A stretch of DNA of 64,000 bases from Zhongshania antarctica (GCF_014202945.1 NZ_JACHHW010000002.1:186001-250000), one strand, 5' to 3'; numbered from the stretch's first letter, positions 1 to 9,927 are shown. Notes: generated from the letters alone by a model not told the origin. A program made the numbers and translations.

Positions 1-2809
1 CTTGAGTTACAGTCACGAGGCCAGATATATCCAGATCTTGCACATTTGGTTGGTTAGGAACTCCTGGGAATACCGCACCGGCATCAGTAAATGTATCGTC
101 GAATACAATAGTGCTGAAGCCATTGGCCAAAGAAGCATTTAGGTTTACATTTTCAGCAGCTTCATTCCAAACATCTACTACCAAGGTTTCAACCCCAGTG
201 GTCTTCGCCAACGCTTGAGCCACAGTATCACTAACTGAGTCTATAGTTGTCGCTGCCGATGCCGCGGCATTGAAGTGGATTTCCAAGGTGTCATTACCAG
301 CACCGCCAACGTATGAGTCATTGCCATTTAAGCCGACAGAAGACACTACAACCAGATCGTTGCCGCCTTGCATTACGATCGCGTTATTGCCTTGGCCAAT
401 TACCAAGGAGTTATTACCGGCAGCACCATTAAATGCGATATTACGGTCTGCTGCACTTGGCCCAGCTAAGGCATCACCCAGCAAGTTAATGTTCAGATTA
501 CCAGTTAAGGCTGCAGCATTGAAGGTAGTCACATCGTTGAAGATAGCAGGAGCTGCATCTTCGGCGAGGTTACCCGCACCAGCTACATTTGCATTACCTG
601 ACAGATTTACTGTTGTGAGGTTATTCACACCAGTAATGGTGCCGCTACCAATAGTAGTGGTTGCCGCAGCGTTTCCAACTACAGGACCATTTACAGTCAG
701 ATTCAGAGTGTTTATGCCCGCAGTTTGAGCAGCATTGAAGTTAAATACCGCACCGTTGGCATTGTTCATATCGACATCAAGCACGTTATCGATATTCTGG
801 GTACCAACTTGTGAATAATTAATAGTGGTTACAGCTGCGCCATCTTTTTGAATAAATTTCGCATCATTATTCAAACTATTTACGGTAAAGAAGTTACCCG
901 CTTGAGAGGTATTGGTAATTTGTTCAACATCTGTAGCGCCTGCAAAATCCAAGGTCGTCAAGGTATTACCTAAAATACGCGCTTCAATATTTTCAACACT
1001 TACCGAGTTCAACACCAAGTTGCCGAAGGTATTATCCGAGAGCTTTAATGTATCACTGCCGGCCTTACCGTCAAAGCTATCCGCAGAGCCTAAGGTGTGC
1101 TGAGTGCCACCAAAACCACCACTGTTAACAGTACCGGCAGTAAACACGTCATCTTGGTCTGTACCAACAATAGTATCGTCAGCCAAAGTTGCGTTTTGCT
1201 GATTCGAGTCATCATTTAGAATCAAGGCTTCTAAGTCACCAGCAACGGTAATATTACTTGGCGCAGTAATAACCAACTTAACAGATTCGTCTTGCTCGAA
1301 TGCAGTATCGCCATTTATATCAACAGAAAACAGCTTTTGTGTTTCGCCCGGACCAAACGTAATTTGAGTCAAGCCAGAGACATAATCGGAACCAGCCGAC
1401 GCGGGGTTAGTATCGCCAGGAGCTGTAGCGACTGTAATAGTTACGGCTTCATCAGCTGGCGGCGCTTTATCTAAAGTCAAAATATAGTTCAACTTATTAT
1501 TTGAACCTACATTACCCTCGACTGAATCTGTCGCCGCTACAGTAAGAGTATAAGCCTCAGCAACCGCTGCCACGTTTACATTAACTGTTTGCGTGGTGCT
1601 ACCACCGTTGCCATCACTTACTGTCACAACAAAGCTATCGGGACCGTTAAAGTCCGCGTTAGGTGTGTAGATAAACTCACCGGCACTATTGCCTGCAACT
1701 ACTGATCCATTTGTTGGTGTAGCCGCAGTATAAGTTAAGGCATCGCCATCAACATCTGAGGCTGACACGGTTATAGTTTGCGCAGTGTCTTCAACAGCAT
1801 TTACGGTTTGGCTTGCAGCAGTGGTGGGCGCGTCGTTGACGGCCGCTACCGATATATTAATCGTTTGCGTGGTGCTACCACCTTTGCCATCACTTACTGT
1901 CACAACAAAGCTATCGGGACCGTTAAAGTCCGCGTTAGGTGTGTAGATAAACTCACCGGCACTATTGCCTGCAACTACTGATCCATTTGTTGGTGTAGCC
2001 GCAGTATAAGTTAAGGCATCGCCATCAACATCTGAGGCTGACACGGTTATAGTTTGCGCAGTGTCTTCAACAGCATTTACGGTTTGGCTTGCAGCAGTGG
2101 TGGGCGCGTCGTTGACGGCCGCTACCGATATATTAATCGTTTGCGTGGTGCTACCACCTTTGCCATCACTTACTGTCACAACAAAGCTGTCGGAGCCGTT
2201 ATAGTCAGCATTTGGAGTATAGGTGAATTGGCCATTGCCATTGTTGACGACTACACCATTGCTAGCTGCAGCGGCCGTGTATGTCAAAGTATCTCCATCC
2301 ACGTCAGTTGCAGCAACGGTAATAGTTTTAGGTGTATCTTCTGTAGCGTTTACCACTTGCTGAGGAGCGGCAAATTCAGGCGCTGTATTTGGTGTTGGTG
2401 GCGCACTTTTACTATCGTCATCGTCGGCCGCCACTGCAATGCCACCGACTGCCAAAACACCACCACCAACATACAGAGCGGTAGTCGATATACCAGCAGC
2501 TGCGCCAGCTCCACCTGCCGCAGCGCCACCGGCGGCTGCACCACCTGCAGCTTGAGCATTGACGTCGGCAAGCAGCATAGCCGCCATGCCGCTGTCAGAT
2601 GAAGCAACTTGAACTAATTGTTCTTCGCTGGTGTTTTTGCCGAGCAAAGCTTCATCTTCAAGCTTTTTCTCGTCTTCAAAGAGATTTTCAATTTCGAGGG
2701 AGGCACCATCGTCGAGGGCAATGGCTTGAGTTTGTTCAGCAGCTAATGCTTCGACAGCCGTCGTATCCACATCCACTACTGATTGGTCTTGCGTTCCTTG
2801 CTTTTTCAT
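1..2809 (-). CDS. Giant secreted surface protein, N-terminal part (cadherin-like, Calx-beta and S-layer/RTX-like repeats); runs off the left edge
   Basis: The minus frame is open from an ATG at 2809 (AGGAGA seven bases upstream) to base 1, giving at least 936 residues. Residues 1-84 are acidic and polar. Residues 85-131 are Gly/Ala-rich with a hydrophobic YVGGGVLAVGG stretch ending in DDDD. About 133-408 hold three 92-residue cadherin-like (tandem-95 type) repeats with NATEDT, DVDGDTLTYT and VSDGKGGST motifs. About 409-536 resemble a Calx-beta domain (DYVSGLTQITFGPGET). The rest is Asn/Thr/Ala-rich beta-strand repeat like S-layer proteins, with one clear RTX-type calcium motif, GGAGNDTLEI, near residue 835. 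There is no Sec signal peptide. Beside a complete type I exporter it is inferred to be that system's substrate, a surface adhesin or S-layer-like protein. The C-terminal secretion signal lies outside the window. Confidence 0.85.
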   Translation of the reverse strand, partial: MKKQGTQDQSVVDVDTTAVEALAAEQTQAIALDDGASLEIENLFEDEKKLEDEALLGKNTSEEQLVQVASSDSGMAAMLLADVNAQAAGGAAAGGAAAGGAGAAAGISTTALYVGGGVLAVGGIAVAADDDDSKSAPPTPNTAPEFAAPQQVVNATEDTPKTITVAATDVDGDTLTYTAAAASNGVVVNNGNGQFTYTPNADYNGSDSFVVTVSDGKGGSTTQTINISVAAVNDAPTTAASQTVNAVEDTAQTITVSASDVDGDALTYTAATPTNGSVVAGNSAGEFIYTPNADFNGPDSFVVTVSDGKGGSTTQTINISVAAVNDAPTTAASQTVNAVEDTAQTITVSASDVDGDALTYTAATPTNGSVVAGNSAGEFIYTPNADFNGPDSFVVTVSDGNGGSTTQTVNVNVAAVAEAYTLTVAATDSVEGNVGSNNKLNYILTLDKAPPADEAVTITVATAPGDTNPASAGSDYVSGLTQITFGPGETQKLFSVDINGDTAFEQDESVKLVITAPSNITVAGDLEALILNDDSNQQNATLADDTIVGTDQDDVFTAGTVNSGGFGGTQHTLGSADSFDGKAGSDTLKLSDNTFGNLVLNSVSVENIEARILGNTLTTLDFAGATDVEQITNTSQAGNFFTVNSLNNDAKFIQKDGAAVTTINYSQVGTQNIDNVLDVDMNNANGAVFNFNAAQTAGINTLNLTVNGPVVGNAAATTTIGSGTITGVNNLTTVNLSGNANVAGAGNLAEDAAPAIFNDVTTFNAAALTGNLNINLLGDALAGPSAADRNIAFNGAAGNNSLVIGQGNNAIVMQGGNDLVVVSSVGLNGNDSYVGGAGNDTLEIHFNAAASAATTIDSVSDTVAQALAKTTGVETLVVDVWNEAAENVNLNASLANGFSTIVFDDTFTDAGAVFPGVPNQPNVQDLDISGLVTVTQ
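1585..2412 (-). repeat. Three 276-base tandem repeats inside the giant surface protein, two nearly identical
   Basis: The units are 1585-1860, 1861-2136 and 2137-2412, each 276 bases (92 codons). The first two differ at only three positions by eye (the first two bases and one G/T about 22 bases in). The third shares about 52 identical bases at its left end and then diverges while encoding the same fold. This looks like recent duplication or gene conversion within a cadherin-like domain array. Confidence 0.92.
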
Positions 2810-3234
2810 TTGTATCTCCTGGGTACGATTGCTATCCGGCATCCTGCCGGAATTTCTTTACGGGTACTGCTAAAAAACAGGCCATAAATAAAGTCAATAA
2901 CAGGCTCCGCCTGCCGTATCACACACCATCACAATCCTTGTAGATAGCTCCGTGTGACGTTGGTACGTACACATACCAACTTGACATATTCTTATATCAC
3001 TTCCGCAAAAGGTACGTCAGCCTTTTATAGACGTCAACACCTTTCTAAAATTTTTACTACATTCATTGCCTATTTACTTCAAAGAGCTTAGCGGCATAGC
3101 CTAAGACTTCTCATTAACTCTAAACGCGCACTTAATTAGAATTTAAATACTAATCCCGTCTAAACGGATCAGTCATGTTGAAGCATCACAATATATCAAC
3201 GACGAAGGTTCTATAAAATCAAATAAATCACTGA
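2810..3234. other. 425-base gap between the giant surface protein and the HlyD-type gene
   Basis: AT-rich stretch with no convincing open frame. It must hold the ribosome binding site (AGGAGA near 2816-2820) and probably the separate promoter of the giant gene, since the gap is much longer than the gaps inside the exporter operon. No clear Rho-independent terminator or named operator was recognised. Confidence 0.5.
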
Positions 3235-4413
3235 CTAACGCTCCGTTAATGCCTCAGCACTACCCCTTCGCAGGGGCTTCATTAGGTATTGCGCCACCGT
3301 TTTATGGCCGGTGATTATTTCTACCGTTGCCGTCATTCCCGGAATAACCTGCATTGGGTCCACTCCAGGCCGCTCCGGAATTTTATTTATTTTAACAAGC
3401 GCGCGATAATACGGTTCTTCGTTATTTTTTAAATCTTCGTCAATAGTATCTGGGCTAACGTAGCTGACTTCACCTGCTAGGGAGCCATAAACCGTAAAAT
3501 CATAGGCATCAAGTTTTACATTTGCGTGAAGCTCGGGCCGAACAAAGGCAACATCTTTGGAAAAAATGCGAGCTTCTATCAGCAAAGGCTCGTCAGACGG
3601 CACAATTTGCAATAATTCGTCGCCACTCTTTAGCACTGCGCCAAGCGTGGTCACTCGTACGTTTTTGATCGCACCGGACATCGGCGCCGTGATAGTAGTC
3701 GCCGACAGCGCCTCCTCCCGTTGACGAAGAATTTGCATGGTCTGCTCAAGCTCGGCCTGGGTATTCGCCAACTGCTCTTGCGCATCGCGACGATACTCAT
3801 TCTTGCGGTTAATTAACTCTGCTTGTAAATCAAGCACCTGCCGCCTCGCATTAAGGAGTTCTGACTGCGATGCATCACCGGTTGACGCTAAGTCTTTTAA
3901 TGCGACCATTTCTTCCTTGGCCAGCGCTAAGGATTTGTTAATGCTTTCGCTTTCTTGCCGTTGCTGACGCAAGCGACGGCGATGTAAATCACTTTGCCGA
4001 GCGATCACCGTCGCTTCGGCGGCAACATCATCGGAGAAATACAGCGGAACGTTAGTTAACTCGGCGTTTAGACGCTCGACATTGGCTTTTAGATTGATAG
4101 CCTTGGACCGCGTTTCAGCTGCATTTGCCGCAAACCGAACTTGATCGAGCTCGGCAAGAACATCACCAGCCTCGACAATATCCCCTTCTTTTACGTGCAA
4201 CACCAAGAGCACACCGCCGTCGACAACCTGCACGACTTGCGAACGACTGGAGACAATGACTTCGCCTACAGCACGCACCTGCTCATCAAGCACGGCCCAA
4301 TTTGCCCAACCAATAGACGCCAGCATAACAACTGCCATTAACCACAATACGCGGCCAGCAAAACCGACATCAATGGGGCGGGTTCTAGAAAACAATTGTT
4401 CGGCCAAAATCAT
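3235..4413 (-). CDS. Type I secretion membrane fusion protein, HlyD/LapC family
   Basis: 392 residues, normal for periplasmic adaptors that link an inner-membrane ABC exporter to TolC. A short cytoplasmic tail is followed by one transmembrane segment at about 20-40 (VLWLMAVVMLASIGWANWAV), a lipoyl-like half (VVQVVDGGVLLVLHVKEGD...VLAELD, about 60-90), a long Gln/Glu/Leu-rich coiled-coil hairpin (about 95-230) and the second barrel half with APMSGAIKNVRV. The conserved C-terminal PGMTATVEIITG is present. Its ATG overlaps the stop of the ABC exporter gene by four bases, so the two are translationally coupled. It belongs to the same export machine as its neighbours. Confidence 0.95.
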   Translation of the reverse strand: MILAEQLFSRTRPIDVGFAGRVLWLMAVVMLASIGWANWAVLDEQVRAVGEVIVSSRSQVVQVVDGGVLLVLHVKEGDIVEAGDVLAELDQVRFAANAAETRSKAINLKANVERLNAELTNVPLYFSDDVAAEATVIARQSDLHRRRLRQQRQESESINKSLALAKEEMVALKDLASTGDASQSELLNARRQVLDLQAELINRKNEYRRDAQEQLANTQAELEQTMQILRQREEALSATTITAPMSGAIKNVRVTTLGAVLKSGDELLQIVPSDEPLLIEARIFSKDVAFVRPELHANVKLDAYDFTVYGSLAGEVSYVSPDTIDEDLKNNEEPYYRALVKINKIPERPGVDPMQVIPGMTATVEIITGHKTVAQYLMKPLRRGSAEALTER

Positions 4414-6557
4414 TGCGCCGCTCCAACATTAACCACACCAACTCGCGTATTCGATGGCGCAGCCTTTTTCTTGCTTGCAGGGTCGATCAATTGATTCGCC
4501 TTTATTTCGCCATTTTCAATCAGTAGCACTCGGTCAGCGAGTTCCACCCAGGATTGTTTATGCGTGGTAAAAATCACCGTGTGGTCAGTGGGCAAGTCGC
4601 GAATAATATCGATTACTTTCTGCTCTAACACAGAATCCAAACTCGCCGCGGGCTCATCCAACAGCCAGATTTTGGGGTTTTGCAACACCAAGCGCGTTAA
4701 GCCAACGGTCTGTCGTTGCCCGCCAGACATACCCGCGCCACCCTCGGCAATGGGCAGCTGCAATCCAAGTGGGTGACGCTTTACCGCGTCTAGCAATCCG
4801 GTTTTTTCGAGCGCAGCGATGACTTGTTCCTCGCTCGGCATGCTCATTCCCAAGGTAAGATTGTCGAGTAATGTGCCGGAGAACAGGCGAGGGTCTTGAG
4901 GAAGGTAGCCAATTACTTCACGCAGCCAACTCTGCCTACACACTTCATAATCTAAACCAGCGATTCGAATTTGCCCCTGAGAGGGTGTGGCTATGCCCGC
5001 CAATAATTTTAACAACGTGGATTTACCACTGCCGTTTCGACCAAGTACCGCTATTCTTGTGCCTGCAGGTATTTGTAAATCGGCAGCACTAAATTGGGGC
5101 GTTTGCGCACCACTATAAAGGTAATGAAGCTCATTCAGCTGTAGATCAAGTGGCAAAGATCGCGTATTGGCTTCTCGATAAGGGTGCTCATCGCTAGGCG
5201 AGGCCAGTACTTGATCGAGTATTTTCATGGAGTAATTCGCGTGATGCCAGCGTAGTAATAGCGACGAAATATTGGAGATTGTCCCCAGCGTGCGCCCACC
5301 CAAAATGGAGCACGCTATTAATCCCCCCATGGTCAGTTCACCTGTTTCGATAACATAAACGCCAACAATAATAATACCGACATACGACGCTTGCTGGAAA
5401 AAATTCGTCGCGATCTGCGCTATTGAGGTTACGTAATTAAGCTCCTCACCCCGGTCGCAGGTTTCCCGTGTCGCCGCTAGCCAAGCATCGCTGAACTTCG
5501 CCTCACCACCCTGAGATTTGATAATCTCACCACCGGCAACGGCTTCAAACAGAAGACCCTGGCGGCGCACTACAGCGTCATTATTAGTTTGCTGTAAGCG
5601 TGCTATCGGGCGATAAGCAATAAGCCCCATCAACAAACTCAGCACGACAAAGGCAGTGGGCACCAGCGCTACCGGTCCTGCAATGAGATATATCACACTA
5701 ATAAAAAGGAAAATAAAGGGAAGATCAACTAGGGAGAACATGGTCGACGATGTAAAAAACGCCTTTACCGATTCGTAATCGCGAACCTGTGCAACCAGAG
5801 AACCTTGCCGAGACGGGCGACGATCTAGCTTTAACCCCAGTAGTCGTTCAAATACAAATAGCGACAATGCCTCATCAAGGTGCTTGGTCATGGCCTCCAT
5901 CATTTTTAAACGCACTAATTTAAACACCACATCAAAGATATAAGCCAGTAACATGCCCACCGACAAAAACCAAAGGGTGGCGTAAGCAAAGTTCGGCACT
6001 ACCCTGTCGTAAACTTGCATAACAAAAAGTGACGCCAAAACTGCAATTAAATTTATGAATATCGACACTACCGCCATACGCCGAAATAACGGTGCGTGGG
6101 CTTTTATGCCTGCAAAAATTGCGCTCGATGCCAGACCTTTTGGCACCTTTTTAAGATAAGAGTCCTGCGATTCTGCAAAGGGTACTACAGGTGTAAACAC
6201 TTTCGTCGTGGGATCGATGTCCGTTTTATTTTGCGTACTGTCCAGCCAAAATATGTCTGCCCCCGACTCGGACGTAGCGACTTTATGCACAACCCCAATA
6301 TTGTCATCTACCACAACCCACGCGGGTAATTGCGCACTCGACAACAAACTTAGCCGAGTCTCTGTTGCAGTGTGGCCTTGGAATAAATGTTTCCACGCCG
6401 CAACCAAGCGATCGTGCTCATGCGCTACGGTTACAAAATCCCACGCTAACTCTGCTTCAAGCAAGGACGCATGCAGACCGCGCCGATGAGCCATTTCAAT
6501 CAGAGCGTTAACACCCGTTGATTTTTTAATATCGTTTTTTGGTATCGCATTTAACAT
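4410..6557 (-). CDS. Type I secretion ABC exporter, LapB family, permease plus ATPase
   Basis: 715 residues. About 1-130 is a C39-like domain without the catalytic Cys seen in bacteriocin exporters, so it should bind rather than cleave substrate. About 155-440 carries the exporter membrane helices, including the LapB-like VMQVYDRVVPN segment. The ATPase domain has Walker A GRNGSGKST (about 505), signature MSGGQRQ (about 607), Walker B IWLLDEP (about 632) and the switch His in TTHKQ. It powers one-step export across both membranes. Its start lies six bases from the end of the TolC-like gene and its end overlaps the HlyD start. The likely substrate is the giant protein encoded downstream. Confidence 0.95.
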   Translation of the reverse strand: MLNAIPKNDIKKSTGVNALIEMAHRRGLHASLLEAELAWDFVTVAHEHDRLVAAWKHLFQGHTATETRLSLLSSAQLPAWVVVDDNIGVVHKVATSESGADIFWLDSTQNKTDIDPTTKVFTPVVPFAESQDSYLKKVPKGLASSAIFAGIKAHAPLFRRMAVVSIFINLIAVLASLFVMQVYDRVVPNFAYATLWFLSVGMLLAYIFDVVFKLVRLKMMEAMTKHLDEALSLFVFERLLGLKLDRRPSRQGSLVAQVRDYESVKAFFTSSTMFSLVDLPFIFLFISVIYLIAGPVALVPTAFVVLSLLMGLIAYRPIARLQQTNNDAVVRRQGLLFEAVAGGEIIKSQGGEAKFSDAWLAATRETCDRGEELNYVTSIAQIATNFFQQASYVGIIIVGVYVIETGELTMGGLIACSILGGRTLGTISNISSLLLRWHHANYSMKILDQVLASPSDEHPYREANTRSLPLDLQLNELHYLYSGAQTPQFSAADLQIPAGTRIAVLGRNGSGKSTLLKLLAGIATPSQGQIRIAGLDYEVCRQSWLREVIGYLPQDPRLFSGTLLDNLTLGMSMPSEEQVIAALEKTGLLDAVKRHPLGLQLPIAEGGAGMSGGQRQTVGLTRLVLQNPKIWLLDEPAASLDSVLEQKVIDIIRDLPTDHTVIFTTHKQSWVELADRVLLIENGEIKANQLIDPASKKKAAPSNTRVGVVNVGAAQ

Positions 6558-6563
6558 ACAGAC

Positions 6564-8102
6564 TTATTCTTCCTTGATTGCGATATGTGTTGGCGGTGCA
6601 TTTTTACTCAAACGTGTCCAGAGCATCCCTTGTAGCGCTAAACGTATATTGGCCGACCAGTAATTTTTTCTTATAGTGGATATTTGGAGCAGTGCCTCAT
6701 GCGCTTCGCGATGAGCATTCAACACCTCTAACCACGCTTTGCGGCCGACCTTAAATTGCCGCAAAAAACTATCGACCAGTTTCACCGCTGCCCCCGCCGC
6801 TTCAACTTGCGCATAAAACTGGTTTTCTGCCACTGCCCGTTCTGCGTATGCCGTGCTGAGCACGTCAGTTACATCCCGCCTTGCGTAGATTAGATCCTGC
6901 TCAGCGCCATGCAGCCGTTGCAAAACAGCACGATAGCTATTTATGCCGCGCAGGCCGTCATTAGACTGCATCTGGAATACTAATTGGGTAGAGGAATCTG
7001 GGGTAAAATCACCCGCCGATTGGTCGAGCTGGGTGGTGTATTGAAGACTCAGCTGAGGAAATATGGAGGACTTCGCCAAACGTACATTGGCGCGCTGTAA
7101 TTCTATTTCTGACAATACTTGCTGACCACTCGGGTGAGCGCTCACAGCGTTATTATTTAATACCCGCAAACTTTCCTCAGGCGTCAGCGCATAAGATTGA
7201 TCCGGCCATGCCAAATGCACTGTTGAGCGATGGATTAAGGATTCCAAATGCAAGCGGTTGCGAAGCAACACCGAGTTACTTGCGGCCAGCCCAGCTCGCG
7301 CTTGGCTCAAGCGGGTTTGCGCTGTCTGGATATCGGCTGGCGGTGACACCCCCTGCTCTGCCCGCCGGGATATGGTACCTAGCAATCCCTCAAGACTTTT
7401 TATATACCTTACCCACAGCATGCCCTGCTCTTCTGCCAACACGACACTCAAGTAGGCATCAGCCGTTTCCAAGCCGAGATTTAACCTGAGGGAATTCAAT
7501 TCAGCTAATGCTTTACTCTGATTCGCCTGCGCCTCCTTCACTTCGGCGCGGGTTCGCCCCCCCGACCACAGCGGCTGCACGACACTTAGCGTAGTTTGCG
7601 ATGCATCGTTGCTCGCCTGCGCAGCGCTAATTGACACATAAGGGTAATACCCCGTCTTGGCGCCAGAAATTTCGAAACCAGTCGCAGTAACCTCCGACAG
7701 CGCCCTCACCACATTAGGGTGATTGCGCCACACCTCTGCTAAGGTAATTCCGAGCGGTAAGACGCCATCTTCATACGACTGATCGTTAGAAAGCTGCATG
7801 AATTGATCACTGGCCAAATCCAATACATCAACATCTTGATAAGACTCACTCCGCAAGCCATAACGCTGCGCGGCATTTGCTGAATCTGAGGCAGAGTCCA
7901 CCAAAACCTCGGAATACAAATAATCTCTGCTTGGATTAGATTGGACAGATGGTGGCGTAGAGGTAGTGGTGGAGTTGATATTATTCGAGGAGCAGGCAGC
8001 GAGAACGAATGCAGCGCTTACCAAAGTCATATACGCAGCAGTATGACCAATCCTAGCGCAGGGGAAGGCGTATTTATCGCTGATTGAGGCAAATCTGCTC
8101 AT
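6564..8102 (-). CDS. TolC-family outer membrane efflux protein of the type I secretion locus
   Basis: 512 residues, first gene of the exporter operon. The alpha-helical barrel halves are recognisable: LGITLAEVWRNHPNVVRA, the LETADAYLSVVLAEEQ helix, and the second repeat containing AENQFYAQVEAAGAAVKLVDSF followed by FKVGRKAWLEVLNA. A lipobox, LVSAAFVLAACSS, lies at about residues 26-39, so the mature protein may be acylated at Cys36. The open frame begins with ATG at 8102, but the Met at 8030 just before the hydrophobic core could also be the start; neither has a strong Shine-Dalgarno sequence. It forms the outer-membrane exit duct for the LapB-like exporter. Confidence 0.92.
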   Translation of the reverse strand: MSRFASISDKYAFPCARIGHTAAYMTLVSAAFVLAACSSNNINSTTTSTPPSVQSNPSRDYLYSEVLVDSASDSANAAQRYGLRSESYQDVDVLDLASDQFMQLSNDQSYEDGVLPLGITLAEVWRNHPNVVRALSEVTATGFEISGAKTGYYPYVSISAAQASNDASQTTLSVVQPLWSGGRTRAEVKEAQANQSKALAELNSLRLNLGLETADAYLSVVLAEEQGMLWVRYIKSLEGLLGTISRRAEQGVSPPADIQTAQTRLSQARAGLAASNSVLLRNRLHLESLIHRSTVHLAWPDQSYALTPEESLRVLNNNAVSAHPSGQQVLSEIELQRANVRLAKSSIFPQLSLQYTTQLDQSAGDFTPDSSTQLVFQMQSNDGLRGINSYRAVLQRLHGAEQDLIYARRDVTDVLSTAYAERAVAENQFYAQVEAAGAAVKLVDSFLRQFKVGRKAWLEVLNAHREAHEALLQISTIRKNYWSANIRLALQGMLWTRLSKNAPPTHIAIKEE

Positions 8103-8694
8103 ACCACCAACGTCTTTTTGCGGTGGCTGATGAACGAGGTAGCACGAGAATCGAATTTTCGGAATATTGGCGGCGAAAGAAACGCATCGCCCGAACTTAA
8201 AGCATTATAAGTCAATTACTTGCACCTCCCTGTGCGTACTACCTAGAGCAAACCAATATTCCTTATTGGCTACCTGTAAATACAGGCAAAAGCTCGTTCG
8301 CTATTGAATGCTGAAACTAAAAAACGCCATTATCCGCACGGCCAGCAACAAATTTCCAGCGCGATCCTAGCAGATCGTCCCAAAGCAAGCAACGGAACTA
8401 AATCTTAAGGCGCCCATCATGGGCGGCTACATATCAGCGTCACAAGCATATACACGGACAAAACGTAGGCTGGAACAAGCAGCGCCAGCTTCCGGCAACA
8501 ATAGCATAGTCACGACCAACAATTCGTCAGAGCTAAAGGGCTTCGCGCAATCATAATTCCGATTTTCACCTGCCAAAACAGATGTTATCGCCGTACATGT
8601 ATCAATCAATATTATTGATGAAACAAGCCTGACAATGGCGCTGCATAGCTATTTTAGATGCATTAAAACCAAAAAAACCTCTTTAAAGCGGAGC
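8103..8694. other. 592-base gap with the exporter-operon promoter region
   Basis: No credible gene. It separates the minus-strand exporter operon from the end of purT, so it should contain the operon promoter. Two short inverted repeats lie next to each other: CCAATA/TATTGG at 8253-8269 and CCTGTA/TACAGG at 8273-8286, possibly operator half-sites. A short 60-codon minus frame at 8427-8609 has a TTG start and no ribosome binding site and was not called. No terminator for the operon upstream was identified. Confidence 0.45.
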
Positions 8695-9894
8695 TCATAA
8701 ACTCACCGTTAAGGCTTCAACCACCGCCAAGGCCTTGGCTCGGGCTTCGTCGATGTCGCTACCGCGCGCCAGTGCCACGCCCATGCGGCGCTTGCCGTCC
8801 ACCTCGGGTTTACCAAATAAACGCAGCTGGGTGTCGGCTACATCTAAGGCGTGGTCGAGATTGCCAAAACGCACGCGACTTGATTTGCCGTCGACTAAAA
8901 TGACCGCCGAGGCCGAGGGGCCGTGCTGCTGAATATTGGGGATGGGCAGGCCCAGTATGGCTCTAACATGCAGGGCGAACTCTGAGAGGTCTTGAGAGAT
9001 TAATGTTACTAAGCCGGTGTCGTGGGGACGCGGCGAAACTTCGCTGAAGATCACTTCATCACCTTTTACAAATAGCTCTACACCGAACAAACCCCAGCCA
9101 CCTAGTGCGGTGGTGACTTGCTCGGCCATGTGCTGAGCGCGCTGCAAGGCGGTCTCAGACATGGGCTGCGGCTGCCACGACTCTTGGTAGTCTCCGTCTT
9201 TTTGGAGGTGGCCAATCGGCGCGCAATAACTGGTTGCGGTGTCTACGCCATCACTGCCGCGATGGCGAATGGTGAGTAAGGTAATTTCGTAATCGAAGTC
9301 GACAAAGCCTTCCACAATCACTCGGCCTGCACCGGCACGGCCGCCCTCTTGGGCATAGGTCCACGCCGCGTCGATTTCAGCGGGGCGACGCACCAAGCTC
9401 TGCCCCTTGCCCGAGGAGCTCATGATGGGCTTGATCACACAGGGCAGGCCAATTTCCGCCACGGCGGCATCGAACTCGTCTTTGCTGTCGGCAAAGCGGT
9501 AGGCTGACGTAGGCAGCTCCAGTTTTTCGGCAACCAGGCGCCGAATGCCTTCACGGTTCATGGTGAGCTGTGCTGCTCGCGCAGTAGGTACAACGTTATA
9601 GCCTTCGCGCTCGAGCTCGACCAAGGTGTCGGTGGCAATGGCTTCTATCTCTGGCACGATATAATCGGGTTTTTCTAGTTCAATCACTCGGCGCAATTCG
9701 GCGCCGTCGAGCATGGAAAACGTATAGCTGCGGTCGGCAACCTGCATTGCCGGGGCATTGGCGTAGCGGTCGCAGGCGATCACTTCCACCCCTAGGCGTT
9801 GCAACTCGATGGCCACTTCTTTGCCGAGTTCGCCCGCGCCACACAGTAAAACCTTACAAGCGCTGTCGCTAAACGGCGTGCCTAAAGAAACCAT
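8695..9894 (-). CDS. purT: Formate-dependent phosphoribosylglycinamide formyltransferase
   Basis: 399 residues, about the usual length. This ATP-grasp enzyme makes formyl-GAR from GAR, formate and ATP in purine synthesis, the folate-independent alternative to PurN. The N-terminal [21 protein letters not shown] nucleotide-fold segment, [16 protein letters not shown], the ATP-grasp lysine region [14 protein letters not shown] and the metal-binding [10 protein letters not shown] motif are all visible. It lies 33 bases after pgpA on the same strand and may be the last gene of the riboflavin/thiamine series, although a separate promoter cannot be excluded. Confidence 0.97.
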   Translation of the reverse strand: MVSLGTPFSDSACKVLLCGAGELGKEVAIELQRLGVEVIACDRYANAPAMQVADRSYTFSMLDGAELRRVIELEKPDYIVPEIEAIATDTLVELEREGYNVVPTARAAQLTMNREGIRRLVAEKLELPTSAYRFADSKDEFDAAVAEIGLPCVIKPIMSSSGKGQSLVRRPAEIDAAWTYAQEGGRAGAGRVIVEGFVDFDYEITLLTIRHRGSDGVDTATSYCAPIGHLQKDGDYQESWQPQPMSETALQRAQHMAEQVTTALGGWGLFGVELFVKGDEVIFSEVSPRPHDTGLVTLISQDLSEFALHVRAILGLPIPNIQQHGPSASAVILVDGKSSRVRFGNLDHALDVADTQLRLFGKPEVDGKRRMGVALARGSDIDEARAKALAVVEALTVSL

Positions 9895-9927
9895 GATTGT
9901 CCTCGCAAATACTTAATAATTAATTTT

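Noticed and set aside
2054-2602. 182-codon plus-strand open frame, with a repeated shorter copy at 1778-1981
   Set aside because: These are antisense readings of the tandem repeats in the giant minus-strand gene; the identical starts only reflect the DNA repeat.
8273-8286. LexA-like CTGTA..TACAG sequence
   Set aside because: The spacing between CTG and CAG is six bases rather than the ten of a proteobacterial LexA box.
8427-8609. 60-codon minus-strand frame in the exporter promoter gap
   Set aside because: TTG start, no ribosome binding site and no recognisable protein pattern.
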